Shown: piece by piece, positions 7,325 to 14,072 of the stretch | Layout: every line of letters begins with the position of its first letter | How positions within the stretch are numbered: the stretch's first letter is position 1 | DNA from: UMGS1484 sp045661365 | Lineage (GTDB): Bacteria; Bacillota; Clostridia; Oscillospirales; Acutalibacteraceae | DNA: 15,815 nt | Reading direction: 5' to 3' | Assembly (NCBI GenBank): GCA_045661365.1 | Contig: JAZRFL010000006.1 | Coordinates: forward strand, 1 to 15,815 | Translations under genes and position numbers: made by a program | The notes under the pieces: generated by a model | Databases searched by the model: none | Seen by the model: the letters and a program-made list of their open reading frames with translations, nothing else | What the model was told of the DNA's origin: nothing

Positions 7325-7364
7325 AACGGTAGCCGAGGTTTACTCGACTACCGTTATTTTTTTT
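7325..7364 (+). terminator. Intrinsic terminator after the metallophosphoesterase gene, converging on hemW
   Basis: AACGGTAG plus CGAG (7325-7337) pairs with CTCG plus CTACCGTT (7343-7355) with one C-A mismatch and a 5-base loop, followed by ATTTTTTTT. On the minus strand the same hairpin lies just after the hemW stop with a weaker T-rich tail, so it may serve both. Confidence 0.85.
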
Positions 7365-8463
7365 ATAATATGGTCGCCAAAATTTCGTTGGAGACCAGAT
7401 TCCCTTTGGTGGTAAAACACAAAGCGTTGCCGTCAAAGGTCATAAGTTCATGGTCGATCATGGGATTTACTTTGGTAAGCAGATCCTTTGGAATGGGATG
7501 ACCAAATCGTTTTTCACACTCGGTCGATCGTAAACCGGTGGCAAGCCGTAATTGCAACATCGCGTACTCGGTAAAGTCGCCCCCTACCCCATCGTCCACA
7601 GGGGCACACCCCTGCATAAACGCTTGCAGGTCGCGGGGATAATAAAACCGTTTACCGTCTACAAAAGAATGGGCGGCAGGGCCAATACCCAAGGTGTTTT
7701 CACAGTTCCAATATTTGCAGTTATGCTTACTTTCAAAGCCGATTTTGGCAAAATTAGAAATCTCATATCGGGGATACCCTGCCAGTTCAATGGCATTACA
7801 ACAAGTCTCGTAAATGTCACACACCGTATCTTCATCGGGTAAAACAGGAGGTTTTTTTCCAAAGGGTGTTCCCGCTTCAACTTTGAGCATATACGCGGAA
7901 ATATGGGCGGGTTGCAACGACAAAGCAAAGTCCACACTTTGCAAAGCAGACGCCACCGTTTGTTGCGGTATGCCCCACATTAAATCCACCGAGGTGTTGG
8001 TAATGCCAGCCGCTTTGGTACGAGCAAGCAGGTCTTTCACATCATGGGGGGTATGCCTGCGACCAAGCAGGACAAGTTCTTCTTCCACCGCCGACTGCAA
8101 GCCAATCGAAAGGCGGTTTACCCCAAGGTCAGCCAAATCCTCTACCGTGGTAGGGTACCCTTCTCCCGGATTGACCTCGCAGGTAATTTCGGCAAGATCG
8201 CTTACGGCAAAGTGCGTGCGAATGGTTTGCAAGATCCTGTAAATCCCCTCTTTTGGCATCATGGTAGGGGTACCGCCGCCAAAATAAATGGTATCTACTC
8301 GGTAAGGATACCGCTTTGCCATGTGGACGATCGTTTTGGTCACTTGATTGGCATATTCCATAGCCGTTTTGGGATCGGCAAGGGAATAAAAATCACAATA
8401 ATGACACTTCTGCTTGCAATAGGGCACGTGAAGGTAAAGCCCCAGGCGCTTTTCTCTGTTCAT
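7363..8463 (-). CDS. hemW: HemW-type radical SAM heme chaperone (HemN-like)
   Basis: A 366-residue radical SAM protein. Residues 16-25 carry the cluster motif C16-x3-C20-x2-C23 followed by Asp-Phe, as in E. coli HemW. Then come GGGTP (62-66), a SAM-binding glycine motif, and HNCKYW (247-252) with GIGPAAHSF (259-267), which mark the HemW branch. HemW binds heme and delivers it to respiratory or other hemoproteins; it lacks coproporphyrinogen oxidase activity, although such genes are often labelled hemN. The ATG at 8463 overlaps the stop of the upstream membrane-protein gene in an ATGA arrangement, indicating translational coupling; no strong ribosome binding site is present. A longer frame extending to 8601 lies inside the upstream gene and is rejected. 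Confidence 0.93.
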   Translation of the reverse strand: MNREKRLGLYLHVPYCKQKCHYCDFYSLADPKTAMEYANQVTKTIVHMAKRYPYRVDTIYFGGGTPTMMPKEGIYRILQTIRTHFAVSDLAEITCEVNPGEGYPTTVEDLADLGVNRLSIGLQSAVEEELVLLGRRHTPHDVKDLLARTKAAGITNTSVDLMWGIPQQTVASALQSVDFALSLQPAHISAYMLKVEAGTPFGKKPPVLPDEDTVCDIYETCCNAIELAGYPRYEISNFAKIGFESKHNCKYWNCENTLGIGPAAHSFVDGKRFYYPRDLQAFMQGCAPVDDGVGGDFTEYAMLQLRLATGLRSTECEKRFGHPIPKDLLTKVNPMIDHELMTFDGNALCFTTKGNLVSNEILATIL

Positions 8464-11192
8464 CGTCCCATGAGAAACGGCAGTCCCAACGTGATCAACG
8501 TAGTCGCCAATTGATACACAAGCACCATACCGCCCGAAAGGCCCGCCGTTCCTTGCGTATAAATACCAAAAGCAAACAACGCAACGCCTGCAATCAGACA
8601 CAGAATTTGTAAAATAGCAGCAACGCGAATAACCTTGCCCAAATGTTTTGTCGCAGTAATGCCGCTACAAAAATCCCCTGCATCTTTTTCGTAAGAAAGG
8701 ATGGCAGACACACCGTTTTGGGACTCCGCCTGTTGCTTATACAGTCTACGAGCCACCGGTCCCATAATACGTACCGCGGCGGTAGGTAACCGAAACATGC
8801 GACAGAGCATGTCACGGGTCAAGTTGGGATCGCAAGAATAAACGTGCAAGCTCAACCCGCTGTCAACCGCATGACGCACCGCTTGGGCAATGCGAGGATC
8901 GGCCGTATATTTCACCAAAAACACCGCCGACAAAATTCCTTGGGTAGACAGATAAACCGCTTTTAAACCGCTTTCGTTATATTTTTCTTCATAGTCCACG
9001 TCTTCGGGAATGGCAACGCCGTGATTTTCCATCAATTGACGGGTACCAACTAACACACGGTATCCGCTTACCCAACCGGAAAGCCCCATTTCTTCTTCGT
9101 AAACCAGGGAATCCACTTCGGGCAACAAGTCGGTTTTGCCTTGTATAATGGATTCAAACAACGATTTCAAGGGACAATCGGCGGTATATACTACACCCGC
9201 AACGTCCATAATGGAACGGTCTAAGCTTTGGTTGGAGGCGGATTTAATACTTTTAAGGGTAACTGTACCCGAAGGGAACAATTGAGAAGCGTCTATGGTC
9301 AGCACGTCGGTATCACGAAATTCTTCCACCGCATCATATCCCGACAACATGATTCTGCGGCGGAACAAACGGCGAGTCACCCGTGCAAAAGGCAAATTGC
9401 CCGACAGCAAGAGGCACAACGGCAATCCAACACAAACACCGCCGGCAAAGCCGGAAACCACCATAACCACCATATGGGACACGGTAGCGTGAGCGGTAAA
9501 CAAATACCCTGCTACACCGCCAACTGCACCAAACAGCAAGAACAGACAGGTAGGCAATCGAGCGGCACGCTCGGCACCGTCGGGTGCATAAGAGTGATAA
9601 ATAAAATCTTGTAAATTACGTTCCTTTACATCCATGGCAACGATAGGTGTTCCCACCGAAAGGCCGCGACCCAATTCAAACGCTTCTTCTTTATTATTGA
9701 TCAAAGTGACCCCATGCTTGATGCGATCGTTTCCGATCAATTCTACGTTGCGGTACAAACGATTAAACACCAATCGTTTTCCCCACAAATTAAGCAACAC
9801 AGCCAAGATCCCGCAACTACCCATAAACATGGCAGAAAAGTCGGCAGGCAAATGATCAATAACCCCGGCCATAACACCGCCCTGCACCAACGAAACGATC
9901 ATGGCAAGTGCCGCAGGAGTATCTTGATCGCTCCCGCTAAACAAAGCTTTTAAGCCGCCCAACACAACGCCTATATTTAGCAGAGCAACCACAGCCAACA
10001 CAAACAAATAGATTCCGATCAGCAACGAGGGGTTGTCACTCAGCAAGCCGTTGGTCAGATCTACACTATGCGAAACGGTAAGCAAAACCGACACGACAAA
10101 CAACACAAAGGTGACCCAAAAACGCAAGCCTACGCTATGACGGCGAGCAAGCAGATCATATTTGATGGGAGTCGCATCTTGGGGCGTATGGTATTCACCA
10201 TCCTCCTCATGGGTAAGGGGTTGGCTGTCGTCTTGTTCGGGTTTGTTCATTTTAAATTGTTTGATCTTATCTTCTCGGCCGGAAACAAACTCGTTTTCCC
10301 ATTCCTCTTCCACCGGCGTGGCAATAGGCTGGGTGTCAAACCCTTCTAACCGAACCTGTCCTGTAATTTCATCGGGATGAATTCCCAACGATTTGGAACG
10401 CTCCGAAAAAGTTTCCGACGAAGGCACCACACGAGGCACCATACGGGTAGGCTCGTAAGTGTCTTCTATTTCTTTGGCGGCAACAGCCACGGTTTCTTTG
10501 AGTTCCATGGTAGAAACATCTGCCAAGCTTCCGCCTTCGGGCGCAGGAATCACCGGTTGGGGTAAAATGATGGTATCCCCTTTTTTATACAGCAAGTCTT
10601 CCTTCGGCGTTTCAGCGGAAGCGACACTTTTTTGCTTCAAGGATTGCAAAAAGGAACGAGATTTTTTGATTCCTGTCATACTGTCAATTGAATCGGCAGA
10701 TTGGTTTGCTTGGTCGGGCAAAACCACCTCGGTACGAGCATGACGTTGATCCCAAGGCGTAATGGTTGCCAGCAAATCCTCCTCTTCCCGGTTCTTTTTT
10801 CGTTTTTTCTCTTTTTTTTCTTTTACAGGTTTTTCTTTCTTTTCTTTTTTGGAAATCGGTTGTTCCTCGGCTACGGGAACAACTGGTACAGGCACCGACA
10901 CTGAAACACTTTTCTCTGCTGACTCTTCTTTTTGAACGGTTTTTTCCTCAATTGCGCGTTCCGTTTTCGGCACGGTTATTTCGTCGTTTTTTAACGCAAC
11001 CGTAACGCCCGATCTTGCTTCCTGCTCGGACTTTTCCTTCACAGATGTTGCTTTTCTGTAAGACGATTCTGCCAAAATTTCATCCACCAAAGAGTCGACG
11101 CCTATCGGCATTCCTCCTGCCCGCGTACGCTTGCCGGAAATATCGTTTAAAATATCATCTATCAGCAAATCTTTATCTTTCAACGATTTCAC
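8460..11192 (-). CDS. Large membrane protein: degenerate P1B-type ATPase fused to a long charged N-terminus
   Basis: A 910-residue protein. Residues 1-345 are charged, low in hydrophobicity and probably disordered, with a Lys/Glu-rich tract at 115-138. Then come about eight membrane helices: four (near 357-377, 389-412, 426-446, 452-470), two (546-566, 571-598) and, after a soluble region, two C-terminal (856-877, 884-908). This is the 4+2+2 layout of P1B heavy-metal ATPases. The soluble region resembles their P and N domains: D634 sits where the phosphorylated Asp would, GYRVLVGTRQLMENHG (710-725) matches an N-domain segment, and 742-800 matches the Rossmann-like P-domain end. But DKTGT reads DASQL, the actuator TGE is absent, CPC is replaced by GLPLC (589-593), and TGDGxND is missing. 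It should not pump ions by the usual cycle. GTG at 11192 is 3 bases after rlmB; a TTG at 11183 has better spacing to AAGGGG and may be the real start. Function unknown. Confidence 0.82.
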   Translation of the reverse strand: MKSLKDKDLLIDDILNDISGKRTRAGGMPIGVDSLVDEILAESSYRKATSVKEKSEQEARSGVTVALKNDEITVPKTERAIEEKTVQKEESAEKSVSVSVPVPVVPVAEEQPISKKEKKEKPVKEKKEKKRKKNREEEDLLATITPWDQRHARTEVVLPDQANQSADSIDSMTGIKKSRSFLQSLKQKSVASAETPKEDLLYKKGDTIILPQPVIPAPEGGSLADVSTMELKETVAVAAKEIEDTYEPTRMVPRVVPSSETFSERSKSLGIHPDEITGQVRLEGFDTQPIATPVEEEWENEFVSGREDKIKQFKMNKPEQDDSQPLTHEEDGEYHTPQDATPIKYDLLARRHSVGLRFWVTFVLFVVSVLLTVSHSVDLTNGLLSDNPSLLIGIYLFVLAVVALLNIGVVLGGLKALFSGSDQDTPAALAMIVSLVQGGVMAGVIDHLPADFSAMFMGSCGILAVLLNLWGKRLVFNRLYRNVELIGNDRIKHGVTLINNKEEAFELGRGLSVGTPIVAMDVKERNLQDFIYHSYAPDGAERAARLPTCLFLLFGAVGGVAGYLFTAHATVSHMVVMVVSGFAGGVCVGLPLCLLLSGNLPFARVTRRLFRRRIMLSGYDAVEEFRDTDVLTIDASQLFPSGTVTLKSIKSASNQSLDRSIMDVAGVVYTADCPLKSLFESIIQGKTDLLPEVDSLVYEEEMGLSGWVSGYRVLVGTRQLMENHGVAIPEDVDYEEKYNESGLKAVYLSTQGILSAVFLVKYTADPRIAQAVRHAVDSGLSLHVYSCDPNLTRDMLCRMFRLPTAAVRIMGPVARRLYKQQAESQNGVSAILSYEKDAGDFCSGITATKHLGKVIRVAAILQILCLIAGVALFAFGIYTQGTAGLSGGMVLVYQLATTLITLGLPFLMGR

Positions 11193-11195
11193 CCC

Positions 11196-11972
11196 TTACT
11201 CTTCGTGACCAAACGCCATTTGGTAGAGCATAACCCCTGCCGCTACCGATGCATTTAACGAGTTGATTTTACCCTTCATAGGCAACGAAACAAGTACGTC
11301 GCATTTTTCCTTGACCAAACGGCTAATGCCTGATCCCTCACTGCCGATCACCAAGCCGCGACCGCCGCTGTAATTTTGCTTGCGATAATCTTCCCCCTGC
11401 ATATGAGCACCGTACAGCCACACGCCCCGTTCTTTTAGGGAATCCATGACCGCCGCCATGTTTGCCACGCGAATAACAGGTACGTAAGACAACGCGCCAC
11501 AAGCGGTTTTGGCTACAACGGCCGTAAGAGAAACGCTGCGCCGTTTGGGAATGATGATGCCATGCACTCCGGTACATTCGGCCGTGCGAATGATCGCACC
11601 CAAGTTATGAGGATCTTCCAGCCCGTCAAGCAGGACAAAGAAAGGGGCTTCTCCTCTGCTTTCGGCAAGGCGAAAGGCATCTTCCAACGTGGAATAAGCC
11701 GCCGCCGACAGGGTTAATACCGCACCCTGATGGTTAGCATGGCTTGTCATGAAATCCAGTTTTTGACCACTGACTTCTTTCACAGGAATCCCACGCTCGC
11801 CTGCCATAGCCGCCAAGCGCCCCAACGCACCGCCATGCTCCCCTTTTTGCAAAAACAAACAGTCGGGGGTTTCATTGGATTTCAACGCTTCTTCTACCGA
11901 ATTGCGACCGCAGATCAGCGGTAATTCTTCTCGCTCCGACAGGGGTTTTTCATTTCGATTTTGGGGTTTCAT
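11196..11972 (-). CDS. rlmB: 23S rRNA 2'-O-methyltransferase RlmB (SpoU/TrmH family)
   Basis: A 258-residue SPOUT-class enzyme that methylates the 2'-hydroxyl of a guanosine in the 23S rRNA peptidyl-transferase region (G2251 in E. coli). Residues 18-90 form the L30e-like RNA-binding N-terminal domain (ICGRNSVEEAL start). The catalytic knot follows with motif 1 NLGAIIRTAE (123-132; N123, R129), motif 2 GSEGSGISR (210-218) and motif 3 PMKGKINSLNASVA (231-244). The first about 17 residues are a polar tail common in Bacillota RlmB. ATG at 11972 has AAGGAG 8 bases upstream. It leads an operon with the degenerate ATPase (3-base gap) and hemW. A related TrmH-family specificity cannot be fully excluded. 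Confidence 0.93.
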   Translation of the reverse strand: MKPQNRNEKPLSEREELPLICGRNSVEEALKSNETPDCLFLQKGEHGGALGRLAAMAGERGIPVKEVSGQKLDFMTSHANHQGAVLTLSAAAYSTLEDAFRLAESRGEAPFFVLLDGLEDPHNLGAIIRTAECTGVHGIIIPKRRSVSLTAVVAKTACGALSYVPVIRVANMAAVMDSLKERGVWLYGAHMQGEDYRKQNYSGGRGLVIGSEGSGISRLVKEKCDVLVSLPMKGKINSLNASVAAGVMLYQMAFGHEE

Positions 11973-12008
11973 GGCAATACTCCTTCATCATATTGTATAT
12001 ATATGTTG

Positions 12009-12017
12009 ATTATACCA
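12009..12017 (-). promoter_or_regulatory. Extended -10 promoter for the rlmB operon
   Basis: The minus strand reads TGGTATAAT, a perfect extended -10, about 37 bases before the rlmB ATG. The -35 region (TTCTCT) is weak. Confidence 0.55.
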
Positions 12018-12074
12018 CAAAACCTGCTAAAAGAGAATAGTTTTTTGACATTTTTCTTATTTTTTTTACGCGTA

Positions 12075-12108
12075 ACGTTTGGTGGTATCACAATCGTGAA
12101 CCAATCGT
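12075..12108. repeat. Short inverted and direct repeats, candidate operator
   Basis: ACGTTTGGT (12075-12083) and ACCAATCGT (12100-12108) form an inverted repeat with one mismatch and a 16-base spacer. CAATCGT also occurs twice as a direct repeat (12091-12097 and 12102-12108), 11 bp apart, about one helical turn. The site lies between the divergent rlmB and sugar-isomerase promoters, about 40 bp upstream of the latter's -35. This suggests a binding site for a regulator of the sugar operon, but it is unproven. Confidence 0.3.
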
Positions 12109-12148
12109 AAAAAAACGGTGATTTGTTGCTTTTTCTTTTGGTTTTTTC

Positions 12149-12176
12149 TTTACTTTTTGGGATTCTTTGCTATAAT
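12149..12176 (+). promoter_or_regulatory. Promoter for the sugar isomerase / dehydrogenase operon
   Basis: TGCTATAAT gives a perfect extended -10 (TATAAT 12171-12176). TTTACT at 12149-12154 with 16-base spacing is a moderate -35. The ATG lies about 30 bases beyond the -10. Confidence 0.6.
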
Positions 12177-12207
12177 ATAGGTAATCGATTGAAAGGAATT
12201 GATAACT

Positions 12208-12981
12208 ATGATTATTGGTGCACAACTTTACACCTTACGGGATTTTTGCAAAACCCCCGACGATATTCACGAAAGCTTGAAAAAGGTTGCCGACATTGGT
12301 TACACCGCCGTACAAATGTCCGGCATTGGTAAAATCGACTACGCCCTTTTTAAGGAATACTGCGACGAATGCGGCTTAGACGTGGTTTTGACCCACAACA
12401 GCTTTGACCGCATTACCAAAGACACCGAGCAACTGATCAAAGACCACGAAATTTTGGGTTGCGATTACATCGGCATTGGTGCTCCCACCCCCGACCAATG
12501 CGATACTGCCGAGCATTTTACAGCCTTCATCGACGCGTTGGCAGAAGCCGCCGAAAAAATCCATGCCGCAGGCAAAACCTTCTGCTATCACAACCATCAT
12601 TTGGAATTTGAAGAAAAAGAAAACGGCTACACCGCCATGGAATACATGATCAAAAAATTCCCCAAACACGTGCATTACGTAGTTGACACCTATTGGGTGG
12701 ATTATGCAGGCACCACCACCTCTGCCGAACATCTGAAACGATTGGCAGGTCAAATCGACTGCGTGCATTACAAAGATTTGATCGAAGTAGAAAAAGACGG
12801 TAAAACCGAAAAAACCATGGCGCCCGTTGGCGAAGGTTTGCTGGATTGGCCTGCAATCAATGCCGCTTGTGAAGCCGGTGGTACCAAATGGATCGTGGTA
12901 GAGCAAGACATTTGCGACGGCGACCCCTTTGAATGTTTGAAAACCAGTTACGAAAACATTAAAAAATGGGGTTATCGCTAA
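12208..12981 (+). CDS. Sugar phosphate isomerase/epimerase family TIM-barrel protein
   Basis: A 257-residue xylose-isomerase-like (AP endonuclease 2 superfamily) TIM barrel. It starts MIIGAQLYTLRD, typical of this group. Likely metal ligands are E133 in HNHHLEF (128-134), D160 in VDTYWVD, H187 in HYKDL and E232 in VVEQD. The GEGLLDWPAI segment (208-217) is also characteristic. Members isomerise or epimerise sugars, inososes or keto-sugars, or act on 3-keto-glycosides. No signal peptide, so the substrate is handled in the cytoplasm. ATG at 12208 has AAAGGA about 10 bases upstream; a TTG three codons earlier overlaps that site. It is followed by a Gfo/Idh/MocA dehydrogenase 21 bases downstream, and the two probably act on the same substrate. 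The actual sugar is unknown. Confidence 0.87.
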   Translation: MIIGAQLYTLRDFCKTPDDIHESLKKVADIGYTAVQMSGIGKIDYALFKEYCDECGLDVVLTHNSFDRITKDTEQLIKDHEILGCDYIGIGAPTPDQCDTAEHFTAFIDALAEAAEKIHAAGKTFCYHNHHLEFEEKENGYTAMEYMIKKFPKHVHYVVDTYWVDYAGTTTSAEHLKRLAGQIDCVHYKDLIEVEKDGKTEKTMAPVGEGLLDWPAINAACEAGGTKWIVVEQDICDGDPFECLKTSYENIKKWGYR

Positions 12982-13002
12982 ATCCCCGAGAGGAGTTCCT
13001 TT

Positions 13003-14019
13003 ATGTTTAAAGCCGCTATTGTAGGTTGTGGCGCTATTGCCGGTGTACATGCTGCTTCGTTGCAAAACATGGACAACGTAACCGTGATCGGTTGTGCCGA
13101 TATTAAAATTGAGCGTGCTGAAAAGCTTGCCGCAAAATTCGGTTGTCCTGCTTATGCTTCGTTAGAGGAGATGTTAGCCGCCCAAAAGCCCGACGTTCTT
13201 CACATTTGCACCCCTCACTATCTTCACGTGCCTATGGCGCTGAAAGCCGCCGAGTTGGGAATTGCCGTTTTGTCGGAAAAACCCGAAGGAATTTCTTTGG
13301 AACAACTGGACCAACTGGCAAAAGCCGAGGAGGCGGGTGCCAGAATCGGTATTTGTTTTCAAAACCGCTATAACGAAGCGGTGGAAGCCGCCCGTTCGCA
13401 CCTGGAAAGCGGTGTCACGGGAAAAATAAAAGGCATTCGTGCGTTTGTCACCTGGAATCGACAAGCTCCTTATTATGTGAATAGCGGTTGGCGAGGCACT
13501 TGGGAAACCGAAGGTGGCGGCGTTATGATCAACCAAGCCATTCATACGTTAGACCTGATTCAATATTTTGGCGGGTACCCCACCCACATAGAGGGAAAAA
13601 TCCAAAACCATCACTTAAAAGACGTGATTGAAGTGGAGGACACCGCCACCATTTATATGCGTCTGCCGGGTGGAATTCCCGCAGTAATGTACGCTACTAC
13701 GGCTTTTGCCGTAGACTCCCCCGTCTTGATCGATATAGTGTGCGAAAACATGACCTTACGGTTAGAAGGAAACACTCTGAAGGAAACCAAACCCGACGGT
13801 TCTGCCTCTACCCCCGTTCGGTCGGCAGAGTACGGCAATGAAAATCCCGACGGCAAATGCTATTGGGGTAGCGGACACCCCAGTCTGTTCTATGATTTTT
13901 ACAAGCATTTGGAAGAAGGCAAGCCCTTCCCCTTGGGTGCCAAAGAAGGCGCCAAAGCGGTAAAACTATTACTCGCTTTATACGAGTCTTCACAGCAAGA
14001 CAAAGTAATTGAATTATAA
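13003..14019 (+). CDS. Gfo/Idh/MocA family NAD(P)-dependent oxidoreductase
   Basis: A 338-residue dehydrogenase. Residues 4-14 form the Rossmann dinucleotide site with GCGAIAG. SEKPEG (91-96) contains the catalytic Lys93 of the family's EKP motif. The C-terminal alpha/beta domain has GGGVMINQAIHTLDL (171-185), providing His181 and Asp184 as catalytic residues. Enzymes of this family oxidise or reduce a hydroxyl or keto group on sugars, inositols or glycosides; several sugar-3-dehydrogenases belong here. ATG at 13003 has AGGAG 7-8 bases upstream. It is the second gene of a two-gene operon with the TIM-barrel protein and ends at a strong terminator. Whether it uses NAD or NADP, and which sugar it acts on, cannot be read from the sequence. 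Confidence 0.92.
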   Translation: MFKAAIVGCGAIAGVHAASLQNMDNVTVIGCADIKIERAEKLAAKFGCPAYASLEEMLAAQKPDVLHICTPHYLHVPMALKAAELGIAVLSEKPEGISLEQLDQLAKAEEAGARIGICFQNRYNEAVEAARSHLESGVTGKIKGIRAFVTWNRQAPYYVNSGWRGTWETEGGGVMINQAIHTLDLIQYFGGYPTHIEGKIQNHHLKDVIEVEDTATIYMRLPGGIPAVMYATTAFAVDSPVLIDIVCENMTLRLEGNTLKETKPDGSASTPVRSAEYGNENPDGKCYWGSGHPSLFYDFYKHLEEGKPFPLGAKEGAKAVKLLLALYESSQQDKVIEL

Positions 14020-14030
14020 TGATCCAAACA

Positions 14031-14063
14031 AAAAAGCCTTGGTTATAAAACCAAGGCTTTTTT
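14031..14063. terminator. Bidirectional terminator between the dehydrogenase gene and ribU
   Basis: A perfect 14-bp stem AAAAAGCCTTGGTT / AACCAAGGCTTTTT with a 4-base ATAA loop. A and T tracts on either side make it functional on both strands, between the converging sugar operon and ribU. Confidence 0.92.
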
Positions 14064-14072
14064 ACTGTTCAA

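Noticed and set aside
7363..8463. Naming the radical SAM gene hemN (coproporphyrinogen dehydrogenase)
   Set aside because: The CxxxCxxC-Asp-Phe motif and HNxxYW segment match HemW rather than HemN.
8464..8601. Upstream extension of hemW
   Set aside because: The extension lies inside the preceding gene in another frame; the domain begins at the ATG at 8463, which overlaps the upstream stop as ATGA.
8460..11192. Annotating the large membrane protein as a copper or zinc exporting ATPase
   Set aside because: DKTGT, TGE, CPC and TGDGxND are all missing, so transport activity of that type is not supported.
12376..13065. Minus-strand open frame opposite the sugar isomerase gene
   Set aside because: It is antisense to a gene with clear catalytic motifs and its product is a low-complexity Phe/Gly/Val-rich sequence with no family resemblance.
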